Below are positions 42,346 through 55,400 of a stretch of 64,000 nucleotides of DNA, piece by piece. Position numbers and translations under genes: made by a program. Source of the stretch: Eopsaltria australis (taxonomy: Eukaryota; Chordata; Aves; Passeriformes; Petroicidae); assembly GCA_034509425.1 (NCBI GenBank), contig JAVTVJ010001750.1:62001-126000 (forward strand), in the 5' to 3' direction. Each line of letters begins with the position of its first letter. The stretch's first letter is position 1. The notes below the pieces were generated by a model. It was not told the origin of the DNA. It did not search any database and saw only the letters and a program-made list of their open reading frames with translations.

Positions 42346-45300
42346 TTTATTGGTCTAAAAAATAAAACAAGTGCTACTTTTGAGTTGTCCAGTTATGCCA
42401 ATTGTCCAACTGCATCGAATGTGATGTCTGAATACAGCCAGTGACAGGACTTTCATCGAATGTGGGATACTCGGCAGCACAGCTATTGGGAATGGAAAGA
42501 CTACTCTGAATTTAACCTGTGAAAAAAAACAGACTTGAAAAACAGTCATTACTGTGACCTCAGGAATCCAAAAGCCTTTGTTGTAGTTTCCCACAACTCT
42601 AAGAAACTGGAACATTTAGCTTGTTCTTACATGTGTGGCTTCCCTACAGTTCATTTGCAAAACTATATATTCACCATTTCAAAGTAGTTTCGCTGTCTGA
42701 AATGGGGCAAGGTAGTTCTGAATGATATAACCTGGTCTATTAGAAAGGTCTAATTTTTTATTATTATTAATAATAATCATTCCTTTAACAGATTAGAAAA
42801 CAAAAATGACATTTCAGCAACAATTCATCATAGTTTATACAGAACCTGTTGATGCAAAGTGTCACCTTCTCATTCAAATCCACAGCCACCTTCCAGATCA
42901 CAGAGTTTAAGAATTACAGTGCACACTGGACTAAATTCTTTCACAATGTAAGGCACAACTACATGATCACAAGTAGTAAACATAGACACTTAAAATAGAA
43001 CTGAAGAGAATAAAATTTCAATTAAAAAAAATAAAACCAAAACAGACTCATGCAAAAAATCTATCTACACCTAGCAAGATGGTATGATCCAGTTTAGAAA
43101 TACAGTACTCTGTAAGTAAAACTGCAACATAAGCCTTTATAATACATTACTTCTAAATACCGAGTAAATATTTATATTTTTTCCATTTATATTTTATACA
43201 ATTATACAGAAATTAAGCTGTATGAACAATATTCACATCTGCAATAATAAACTGATCATTAAAAGTCAGAAAAGAGGCCAATGAGACCATGTAATTTGTG
43301 GCACACATCCATTACAGAACACCATTCATCAAGTTCACATCTCAAGTACTGAAGAAAAAAAACACGACCAAATGAATGGTACATTTGGTGACTGAGGCTA
43401 TCTGTATCTAAATGACAAAGCTCCATACAAAAGTGGTTTTACCCAGCAGACCATAATTATGAAAGCTTGTGGTTATGATTTATTTCCTGTCCAGCAGCTA
43501 GAATTTGCAAGGTTGAAACTCCAGAAGTTAAAAGAATTTAAGAGAATTTGCAATTACTTGAAACTGTTGGATACTTTCAAATATACATTAAAAAAAAAAA
43601 AGACTTAACTCTTTTCCTTTTTGGTGATAAACTTTTGCAGTTTTGGCATTCACTATAACTTTTACATAACATGACAGTGAGAAAAATATTAAACCTTATT
43701 AAACTTACCTAATGTTTGAATTTCACACTGAGAGGTAGCTTAAATCTTACGCAATGGCATCAAATGCGGGGGTGGCGGGTGTGACTTTTTTCTTTTCTTA
43801 CAAAAGTGACTATTTCTATACAGGCAGCATTTTGGACATATTACTATAAAAAGTTCTGGTATTTGCTACCCCAGCGAGACATTCTTTCAAACATCCCTTT
43901 TGTGCCAGGAATCAAGTTCCAGTGTGATACAATGGAGGACTTTGCCATAAAGCCAACAGCAGTAGCCTGGACCTGCCAGCACAGACCTGTTGACATATAA
44001 CAATGAACATCCTTTCCCAGCCCTCTTTACCAAAAAAAAAAAAAAAAGGAAATACAGATGAATTTGGTTTTAGTGTTAAGTTTCAGTCACAGGGGGAGGG
44101 AAAATTGGAAAATGTGCCTTCCAGGCTCCTGCTTTCATACAACATTGATCCAAATGGGTAGCAGTGCTACAGCAACCTCCAAACGCACAGACACTTCTCT
44201 ATCTGCTGCACAGTGAGTGCGTAGTATGTGGAGAGCTACAGACAATAGGCAGAGTTTATTACATTACCTAGTACCTACACTCTTCGTTATTGTGAACTTA
44301 AGTGGTATCTAATATTCTCTCTAAACAAGCAAACTTTTTTATTCAGTGTCTCTTTAAAAAGAAACAGAAAAAATACCTCAAAAACCACATTTCTGTGGCA
44401 GGACTTACATGCAATTATATCTGGTTTTGAGAAGTACATCAATTAGTGCTTTTGGAGAAGCTGTGTTTGGACAATAATTTTCAACTTATTCTAAAAGGGA
44501 TGCTGGGGTCAAGACTTCAAAACTACAGGAATGGACAACAGGCAAGATCCTTGCAAATACATAAAATTCTTTTTTTTCTCATTTTATAATCTTAAAATTA
44601 AGTTCTACAAAGACGTGTGCGACTAACATGGTTTTTGTTGTTACATGTGCTCTCAGATGATGATTGTGTTTTTGGTAAAAGGAACTGTGAGTGCAATTCT
44701 CCTCAGGGCCAAATGTATACAGTGAAAAATCCAGCTGATAATAAACCTGCTGTCCAATAACTACAGCTAACACATACAATGCACGATGCCATTCCACTTA
44801 CTGTAGATTCTCTCAGACAGCAAAAAGTGCACAGTGCAAATGACAGTGTTATTTCCTAGTTCTCTGAAAATATGAGAGCAGGATAGGTGGTACCTGGAAG
44901 AGTAATTTATCAGTTTCAACATGCTCAAACCATGATATCATTCTTCTTGGCATAGTTTAGATTCTGTTTGAACTTCAGCTCCAGCATTTTTCTGTCTATC
45001 ACTGAGTACTGGCCATAATTTTTTTAAAGTTTTGCAACAAGCATTTTTTCCCACTCAATAATCCAGAAAAACAGTGGAGTTTTCCAAGTCCTTTTATGAA
45101 TGTCACTTCTCTTACATCTAGCATGAGAAGCTCAATTGTTCTGGCTAATGTAATACAAACACAGAGAGGTTACTTCATGCTTCTGCTCCCAAATCCCTTC
45201 TTGCTTCACTAATATGAAAGTTTTTCCAGAGAGGATTCACAAATAATCCTAGTGGTCCCAAAGCCAACAAAAGTAGTTACTCATTGTTCTTGTATACCTT

Positions 45301-48300
45301 GTGCTCCACACTCCATGGCAACTTGGTTACTTGACACCTTCGAAAAACAGAGGCAAAACCCCACATTTCACCCTACAGCCTTGGACTCTTGTACCAGAGA
45401 GTGAAGCCAGCTGAAAAATGAGATCCCTCTAAACCCCTTGCCTCTGTTGGAAGCTGCAGCAGAAAATTCCTTTTGTCTCTTTGTCTCCAGACAGCAACTT
45501 TTCCTACTGTGACTCATTACTTTTATCCTCTTCATTCAACCTTTACAGAAGGGGTAAGATTATGGTAGGGAGTGCATGGGGAGAAAAAATAAATTACAGC
45601 AAAGCCGAGCCAGCTAAGATCAAAAGCCAGCCACTGACCTCTGCAATGCTACCTGTCTCCAGTATGATGTACTGCTGGCATGAGGCCAGAGTGGGACAGT
45701 AGGATTTGTGAGGCAAAAATGCAAGGGACTGTGGGTCTTTCACTGGGAAGAGAGGTGTTGTCTCCAGGAAGTTAAAAGAACCTCTTCCCCACTCTTAGTG
45801 AGACCATCCTTTACACATTTACGAAAGCTTCCATAGCTTGTCTCTGCCCACAAAGCAGCTGGTCTCATATTCTGCTCTCGCAGCAATTCTGAATGTGGAT
45901 GGAGTGTCCTGCAGATGGGACACTTCACTGTCCCATTCCTGATGCCATAGTAATGACTAGTAATCAAAGGCTGCTTGAGAATCCCCCAAACCTACAGGTT
46001 GGAGTGCTGGTTTTGCCATTATTTCCACCTCTTCCTCTATAATGGCTGCTCCTCAGTGAATCAGAGCAATCTGCCTATTGTTAGAGGTGGAAAAACACAT
46101 CACTGCATCCTCCAGTTCCAAGACTCAGTCTCTTCTGCTATTTTATTAGTTTTTCCCTCTGTTCCTGTGTCTACAGTCTGAAAAATCAGTGAATTAAACT
46201 ATTTTGCCTGGAATCCTTTATTTTACTGTGGTAAAAGTCACCAGGCTTTTAACTTGGTTTTCCTGTTACTTAGATTTTAAAGCAGTGGAACAAAAAGCCC
46301 ACATTCCTACTGAAACATGCCCATCAAAACAGTCAGACTCTGCAAGCATATTTGTAAATACACAGCTTTTCACCTTCCAGTTTCCCTTATTATGGGACAT
46401 TTTCTTGAGCTTGAACACAGTTTCCAGCCTGGCAGTGAAGCCAAGCATTATAGAGTCAGTACACCATCAACTTGTCAACAAATACAGACCAGCACTAAGA
46501 ATTATAAGTACAAAAGGAGCATAAGACTCAGCAATGGAGTCATAAATTCACTCCAGTGAAAAGCTGTAGCAATCATGACCTATTACTGCAGAATCAAAGC
46601 TCAAGCATGAAAATTTCTACCCCACTGTTCCTCCAAATTTTAACAATCCTTTTTACAAATGTGTGCTCAAAAAGCATTTCCATCCCCTCAAAAAACTGGT
46701 TATATAAACTGGCCAGCAAAAAGCAACTTTCAAAAACCAAGCTGGTTTTGCCCCTGAAGCTGAAGAGCTCCACACCAAGGTGTGATCTGCAGTCAAACAA
46801 CCGCACTGCTTCAGCAGCCTCTGGAAAAGGTGACTTTGCTTGTCTTCACACAATGGCATCCCAAAAGGCTGAATTAAGAACAGCCCTTCCAGAGCTTCTA
46901 CCACTGCAGAAGCCTCTCCGGAGCTTTCACACGTTCCCAGTCAAAAGCAAAACGCCTAAACACAACTGAATCTTCTAACCACTTTCCTAGCTCCCCTGAA
47001 AGATCTCCATCTTCCTCTGCCTCAGGTGTTTTGATCTTAGGCAGCTGTGGGAAGTTTCTCCCTTCTCTCTCAAAATCCCTCCTGTTCTATGTGGTTGTCC
47101 TTCACCTTAAGAACAGCACAAAGCTCTATGTGTTACACATGAGGGCAGAATGCATCTAGGCTGGAGCACGACTGTCACAGCTCTACTTTTCCCACATTTC
47201 TAAAGTCAGACAAAGAAAGACTCTAAAGCAAATTTTTTGGTTTCTCTCAGTAAATAAATAAATAGAAAAAAATTACCAGAGGCAGAGATTCTGTTCATAT
47301 TTTCTATTCAAAAGATTCTTATGCCGAACAGTTACACCAACGAGGAGAAACAGGGAGTCCACAGGCTCTGTTCATATGGAATTGTTGCAGCAATTGTTTT
47401 TTTTTTTTCTGAGCAAGCAACCCTCAAGTTCAAACCAGAAAAGCAGGTCAGTGTTTTGTATGAACCACAGTTGTAACCCAAACCCTTTTACAGTGACAAG
47501 AACAGGTTACATCATTCAGCTGGCTTTTGGGAAATAAGAATTTAATTTTAAGAAAACTCCTTGACAGTGCAAATGTAGAACTAGCTGGGTAAGTTAAATG
47601 GGAATATAAAACATATAGATCACTACTTCTGGAGCAGAGGGATGAAGTTTCTCTATTTGACAGTTAATCAAGACGACATTTTGCATAAAGGAGACACTTC
47701 TTCATTCACATATAGAGCTGTAACTAGATAAAAGCAAACAAATCTTCCTAATGATGACTAAGCTTCCATCATTGTGACAGAATTTGATTCCTTGCCTCAG
47801 GAAAGAAGTAGAAGAATTCAGGACACAACCTTTTTCTCTGAACAGCTGGCAAAATTTGGTACAATACTGAAGCATTTGTGGGGTGGAGAATTTATTAGTG
47901 TATTTAAGACAAAAAATCCTAAATATTGGAAGGCATAATCCCTGCTTAGAAGAAATAATCTTAAAGGTTTTGAAATACTAGATACAAAGGGAAGAAAAGT
48001 TAGAGACAGGCAGGCAAAAATGAAGAGGTGCAAACAAAATCACAACAAAAAAGAAGTTTCATGCCTACATTAACTGTAAAAGAAACTTCTGTTCCCAGTA
48101 CAGAAAATATGAATAAATATTTAAAGTCATATATATTGGCCTCTTAGTTAGAGCTGTTTGACTTATAACAAAGCCAGTAGCAGGAGACTCATACCACCAT
48201 TCTAAGCAGACTAAATCACATAACTAACATAACACTTCAAACCCCCTGGTAATGGGGGTCAGATGGAGTAATGGAAAAGTGAGGTTTGTTAGGTGTAGCA

Positions 48301-49361
48301 GGAGCTTCTTCCACCAAAAGCTGAGGGAAGGGACAGAAAAAAAGGCCAGATAAACTACAGCTGTCTCAAAAATTACTTTTTCTTAGTTGGATACATGGCT
48401 TGGAAGGTCTGGATGTCCCTCAGAACAGCAGTGATCTCTAAGTACTTCCAGGGGGCAAAGATGTGCTACAGGCTTCTACCAGAATTGTTTGTTTGCTTTT
48501 TAAAACCCACATGTAAGGGTTTCTTGAATATTAAAATGTGACAGTCAAACTCGTAAAAGTTAAATCAATCACTATGGGATGAAATATTGTAATGTATCAT
48601 ATAATATTGCTGCAATGCCAGATAAACTTTGTCTCATCATTTGTTCACACATACTCTCTCAGAGAGACAGAGACACTCACACACCAACTATGCAGTACAG
48701 TATGTGTAAAGATGTTCCAGCACCCAAGTGCTGTATTTGGATAAGGACTTGGGTGCTGACACTGTAAGTGGGCAAATAAAACTGAGTTGAAGTCGAGTCC
48801 AGCCATTACCCTCACTGTGGAGGTCAAACTTTAGAGAGAAAAATGCAAGAATCAGAGAGAGAGAAAAAAACCAAAATCACAGGGGGTTATAAAGAACATT
48901 GGATATGCAATCAAATGCAACAATTAGTTATGTTTTTACAGCAACATTTGATACATAAAATCCTCACAAGTTTTTGCATCTTCCTTTTTCTTTGAAGGAA
49001 ACAAGAATAAACTTCAATATAACATAAATGCAGTTTCTCTTAAACAAAAAAATAAAAGATAAAAAAATACATTGTTACTCCTCTGTTTAAACTTCATTTA
49101 CAAATAACTGGATATTTCTAATCTAGACATAAAAGCTCTTTCCATTATTAATGTCAGTAAGCTATGGATGATCTGAGCCCATGTCTCACAAAAAAATACA
49201 ATAGTTTTGCTTGGTATCAATAAACATTTTAAAATATACTAGATTTTTCCAAGTGTTACAATCATTGTCCTAACTGAATAGTAGTCTGAGTGGTCAATGA
49301 AATACATCAACAGAAATAGTAAATTTCAGTGTAACATTTCTTTGTCACTCAGGATAGCCAG
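42346..49361 (-). other. EEA1: EEA1 3' UTR and downstream region (end not fixed)
   Basis: This follows the EEA1 stop codon. It is AT-rich, without recognisable repeats or other genes, consistent with a long 3' UTR. Minus-strand AATAAA candidates include 44255-44260, 43479-43484 and 42346-42351; which is used cannot be told from sequence alone. Confidence 0.4.
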
Positions 49362-49484
49362 TTATCCTTGCAAGTCATTAAAGCAAGTATCACATACTCG
49401 GACAGGCTTTTTGGAAGAAGGAGTTAAGGCATTCTTTGCTGAGCACTCGGCACAAAAGATATTTCCACACTGTCTACAGTGATG
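49362..49484 (-). CDS. EEA1: EEA1 last coding exon: second half of FYVE finger
   Basis: 41 codons including stop TAA (49362-49364). Starts [14 protein letters not shown] and ends [12 protein letters not shown]. It supplies six of the eight zinc-binding Cys and most of the lipid-binding basic motif. Acceptor ttttgcag precedes it. Confidence 0.97.
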   Translation of the reverse strand, partial: HHCRQCGNIFCAECSAKNALTPSSKKPVRVCDTCFNDLQG

Positions 49485-52400
49485 CTGCAAAAGAGAAGAA
49501 ACACGTGCTGAACATCAGTGGCAGAGCAGTGATCACTCATAGAGATCACTATCATGTTAAGTCAACTCTAAGCCAAATCAACTCTCATGTTTCAAAAATT
49601 AGTTTTAATTTTTAATCAGCAGTTACATAGCACAGAGAAGGTCATACAAGTAAATCCTTTCTAAAGGGTTTATGAGTAAAACATTCAGAAGTGCTTCACT
49701 GAGTCAAGAGAATATACCAGTTTCAGAAATTAGATGGTTAAGTTCATCCTCCTCTTGGATTTGTTCTCTTGAACTTGTTCTGGTCACATGAAATACATAT
49801 GTAACTACCTGCTTTCACATTGAGAAGTATCCTTGAATCAAAGGATGCAGCAGCCTTTGTTCAAAGACTACCCAAAGAACATCACCAAAATAGTGCAGGC
49901 CAGGGGGAATCACCTAAGACCATGTCAGGAAGCTCTGCAAAAATGAACCTCACAAATATCCCTCATCTACTTCATTGCCAAGTCACTTGTTGGAGGGGTG
50001 CTCATCTCTGGATGAAGGGCAGACCCTGCCTAAAACACATCCAGTTGCTTCTTCTGTTCCTTGTTTAGAACTGTATAGTGACAAAGCACCAGATCATGGT
50101 GATGCCTCATATTTTTACACATACCTAATTTCAACCAATTTACATTCCTTTTATACCCATAAATCTAGTTCAGACTGGTTATAAATATATTTTCTGTAAA
50201 TATGCTTACAACAGTGTAATTTTACCTGCTTGCTTAGGGGATTGAAGCATTTTAACAGTGTTTATAAACTGATGCTGTAAAAATGGAAAAAGAATCATGA
50301 ATAAAGTAAGCTCTACAGCCCTTATTTTTAATATGTTAGGGCTCTGCAAACAATGACTGTATTCTGAGAGCACTATTCGGGCCGTTTTCTGAAGTCTGTA
50401 TCCCATCTAAGAGTTTGAAAACAATAAAAATAGAAAATTGCCACAGAGTAGAACACACCTACCCTTCTTACTGTCACTGAAAAGCCTTTTCCACAGGCCA
50501 TACAGTTCTGTACCTCATTGTCTTCTGCCCACTTCCTGTTGAGAGCTTGGGTGTGTTTGATCTATACAGAAGATGTAAAAAAAGCATCAGGCTTTTTAAA
50601 AAATGCATGTCTAATTCCCTATAATATCCTCTATTTCCACAGCACACACTACCCATTGCAGAATAAAAGCACCAATTCTGTCATGATACTCAGGGCTTAT
50701 GTTTGTTTAGGTAGGAAACCTTCCAAGCTTCAAAACTATAAGCAGATTTAATAACACACAGACAGAAGTATGACCCTCACATACCACAAACATAACACCT
50801 TAATTCACTCTAGAAAGGCAATCCACCACCAATCTGACACAAATCTGAAATTCTCCTAAGATCCCAAACAGAGAATCAACAGGTTTAATAGCTTCAAATC
50901 AAATTATACCTGTAATGACTGGTTTTCTCGGCCAAGTTCCTGCATTGCAGCAGTTGTATTGTCCAGCTTTTTCTTCATTTCTACAAGTTTGACTTGAAGC
51001 TTTTCAATTTCTCCTTCACTTTTTATACACCTGAGGTAAAATAATAAATAGTCAGCTCAAAGCATTTAAGACAACGTACACTGTGTGTCCTTTGGGCTGG
51101 TTGTCAGTATGAGAAGTTACCCGCATAAGATCCAGCCAAAAAAAACCTTGCTCTGAAAAGTTCTTGGATGCCTTAACTAGGAAAACATTCTGTTGTAACA
51201 ATCAGTTAAAGATTACACTGGCATTGTTCCTAAGTACCTGCAGCTTATCAATACCTGGAGTTACTCCCCAAACCAGGGACAGCGCTGAATGCAGTCCCTC
51301 AACAGCAAGCCCTGATAAATATCCCTGTGCAACAGGACACTCACAAACCAGCTGCTGCAGATCAGGTCAGACAACAGAGCAGAAAAGAAACCTTTTTCTT
51401 CTAGCAAGGCCACCTCCCATCAGCTGAAACTCAGTTAACTGCTAAAAGCCAAATTTCAAAGGGTATTTTTCTGCCAAGCTGTAAACAGCTACTGGATGAG
51501 TTCAACACAGTACAGCAAGGGATTGCCAAAGAAAGAGGATCTCACTTGAATTGATCCCATCCTTTTCCAAGGTCAACTGCTCAAAAGTCAAATCACCAAG
51601 CTTGACAGTACCAACAAAAGTTTTCCCCTGTGCCTTCACCAAACATGTCAGGAAATAAGGACAAAGAAAGCTTCCTGTGTCACAGGTGTTTCTTCTAGCC
51701 TGAAAATCACTGCATTCAGGTAGCTCCCGCTGCCTTGCAAGGCCTCCTGCTGCCTGAAGGAAAAGCATTCTGTTTACCTAAGACTTAAATATACTGTAGA
51801 GACAACAGCAGGACTGGAGAAAATAAGACTGCAGGTTTTGAGGAGGAAGAAAATGCCTCTTTTGTGAACTTTAGTCTATCTAATCCAATTACACGTCCAG
51901 TCTGCTAACACAGAGTAGTGGGCACAGCTAGGAGTTCCTATGCAAATCCTATGTTACTTAAGGGGTCTCCTCCAGGCTTCTGGATGGCTAGTGCATGTGT
52001 TCTAACTGAATCAAGGCATGAGAGCCTCAGAGTGATGGAGAAGGACAGGTAGCTCAGGTAAGAGAAGTTCTCTCTGCCAGGCCTCACAAGGTTCACGCAA
52101 CAGATGAGAAGCCACAGCCTATATACCTGAAATCTCAGAGGAGCCCAGTGGATTTAGAAGGCTCTTACAGATGGACATAAATTTCTGAGAGCAAGCACAG
52201 AGCTGTGGCTTTGGTGATAAGTAAAGATCCTGATAAGCCTGCCTTATTTTCTACAGAACGATCACAAAGAGCACAGATGGTTCCCAAAACCCCTTGCTGT
52301 GCTTTGGCAGGGATGACAGAAGGTTGCACTCTGGAAACTGCACGCACAGCCCAGGCACTAAGAACAAATACAGATTTAAATAAAGCATGAATAGAGAATC

Positions 52401-55400
52401 CCAAATCAACTCAAACAAGTTTTCATTCTCATTTAATTTCGTTTCATTTCGCAAACTACACTTCCACATCATCATGACCTCAGCTTACCTCTCCAGCAAT
52501 GCTCTTCTCTCATCCTGATTATTCTGAACTGTTGCTTCCAAGACAGCATTGTCCCCACGTAAATCATCTGTCTGTTTCTCCAGCTCTCTCACTCGTCTTT
52601 GACTGCTTTGCCACTCTTTCTTCATGGTAGCCAGATTTTCATTCAGGGCTGTGACCTGCATGGTGAGCTTGGTCTCCTTTTCCTCATGTTTCCGTTTTTC
52701 TTCTTCTTTGTCTTTTTTCTCTGTGTGCTATAAAAACAATGGAAAAATGAAAATCAAGCTTCCAAGTACTCTTTCCCTACTTCCTACATTCAATTGAGGC
52801 AAAGAATCTTACTGTAATAGAATCACAACTTTTAATCAACCAACTCTACTGGACAAGGCTGTCACCTCGCTAAATTTTCCTATACCATTTAATGCCTCAA
52901 AGATTTTTCATCTTGTCATTTAAAAACTCACATAAAGTGAAACTAAAGTCAACCCATTGCTTTTCTGTCCCTGGAAGAATCCAAAGGCATGTTCACAGAA
53001 CAGCAGTCTCATACTCTCTAACATACTAACCAGTTTGGCTTCAATTTCAGCACATTCTTTCTTCAGTTCCTCTTCTCTCTTTTTCAGCTGATCTTTGACA
53101 GCTTGATGTTTTTGTTTCTCCTGTTTCAGAGTTGAATTCGTATTATCTATTTTGCCCTGCAGTTCTAATTTCTGTTGAATCAACAGCTGGTTTGCATCCT
53201 TGAGATTTGCCACCTCCTGTTAGGATACAGAGCTCAAAGTTAAAGTAGCAACACTGAAAGTATAAATGGATTTAAATTCAAAAATATTGTAATCCTCTTC
53301 TAGGAGAGGACGGCAATAATTTTTAGTTTTATCACTGGAAAAAAGGATAATTTTATAGTGCAAAGCATCAGTGGTTTTCATGATCAATGAGTTTAAACTT
53401 ACATTATGATCAACATTCAATTTAAAAAATAATTTTAATGCATGTTTCTGCTAAAGTAGAGAGGAAGATCCGTTGAATTGTTTTCTACAGTTCCTTGAAA
53501 AAATATATCCATTATAATTTTATAGGTACTGTTCTAAAATTTACTTCACATTGTTCTCTGGTTGCAACGAGGTTAAAAACTTCATAATGACAATGTAAAA
53601 CTGAATGCTGATGGAAGAAAGTTAGTTTCTATTAGTCCTAAATGTATGAAAAATTACTCTGTTTTAAGCAAGTGGGATGATACAAATAATGGCTTTACTT
53701 GTTCTTCTGTAACTGAACTCAAGTAGAATAGTTAGCTTAATTTATAGAAATTGTTTTCCTTACAATTACACATCCAAGCATATAGGTACTAACAGACTAA
53801 TAGGGGTGGACCATTTTCCATAAATCAAATTTCACAATACAAGTTAAAACCAAACCAAGGATAGTGAAGAGAACATATCCTCAGAACAAGAGGATGCCCT
53901 ACAGATACATATACATCCATTCCTTGGCTAGGAGATGGGAAACAAAATTTGAGTCTTTAGGAGACTTTCAATCCGATTGCTTGTAGGGAGATGAAGAAAT
54001 TACTATGGAGCTGATATTGGTGTGCACACCTTTTACATCTTTATAAATTTTATTCTTTAGAACAGAGATTTTAGGAACAACAAGAATTAGAATACCTTTC
54101 CCCAAGCACAGAGTGCTTGAGAGAAACAAAGTACAGACTTATACCTAAAAATTTCAGACCATTTTCTAAACGATGGAGAACAAAAGAACATCTGAAGGTC
54201 ATAAGTTATCACGTTATTTTGTTTTTATTAGTGTATTGGGAATTGTACCTGTATTTATACTTGTGTAACAATTTAAACTAAGCGTGCTTAACAGATGCAA
54301 ATATAACTGCTAACAATACATTATGGAAAACACAAACTGCAGCCTTTTAGGAATGTTTGTTTTTATAGAAGCCCAAAAACAAAATATGTAGAGTGCGGCA
54401 AGAAACAGTAAGTTTTACTGAACACTAAAAATTATTTCATTAAAGTCACCCAACTTTTAGCCTTTAGAAATCTCAATTGATTGTTATGATTTTGAAGGAG
54501 TTTGTCTTTTATGAGGCCCCTGACATTTGCCTTTTATGAGGCTTCCCCAGCTGTGACTTTTTAAGACATTTTAAGAAACAACACTAAGGGAGTTTCAACT
54601 CTACCATCCATCCTTGAGAAGTCCCAGATGTGCCTAGAATATCTGGAAAACTTCACCATTGTGACTCTTTTGGACAGCCTTTCATTTCAGAATAGTCAAG
54701 CAGGGGTATGCAGAGTGAATTTACAGTGGAACTAAAGAAAAGCCAGGACATACAACCCATCCTGAAGCTAAGACAAGTTATGCAGCCCACCTGGCTCACT
54801 AGGCCCTGATGCTCAAGGATCATCACCAATCAAGACACCATTGCTGAGGAAGCTCAATAAAATCTGGGCTTTGGTTCCCTTACCTGTAATACCAATATTT
54901 ACAGTAACCATCTTTGCAAAGTCATTCCAGATAACATCTACTGAGTAGGCACATATTTCTCATTAGATAACCAAACACATGAAGAAGACTCAGTTTGTCT
55001 CAATGTACCTTCTCAAATTCTTGCTTGCAGGTTCTAAGCTCTTCACCCAGTTTGGCACTTTCTTTTTCAAGTCTACTCCTTGTTTCCTGGAGTTCTGCTG
55101 TTTTACATTTTTCATTAGCCAAATCTTTTTCCTTCAAAATCTTGAGGAGAAATAAAAGTGTTAGAAAAGTTACTTCTTCCAAGTTCACAAAATAAAAAAC
55201 TCAACCAATCAAAAAACATCCAGGGCCCAAAAACTACTTGGTGGCTTTGTAATTATGGGGAAACAACTGCCATATATCTATCCACAGTTTGTAATGCAAT
55301 TAGCAGCATGACTTGAGTTTTAGATTTAAAACTAATAATGTTTTCCCACCTGTCTAGCAACAAACCTGTCTAGAACAAATTAACAGCATATTTTGAACCA

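Noticed and set aside
46204..46969. Overlapping frames of 80-137 codons downstream of EEA1
   Set aside because: Both strands open, no motif, inside the probable 3' UTR region of EEA1.
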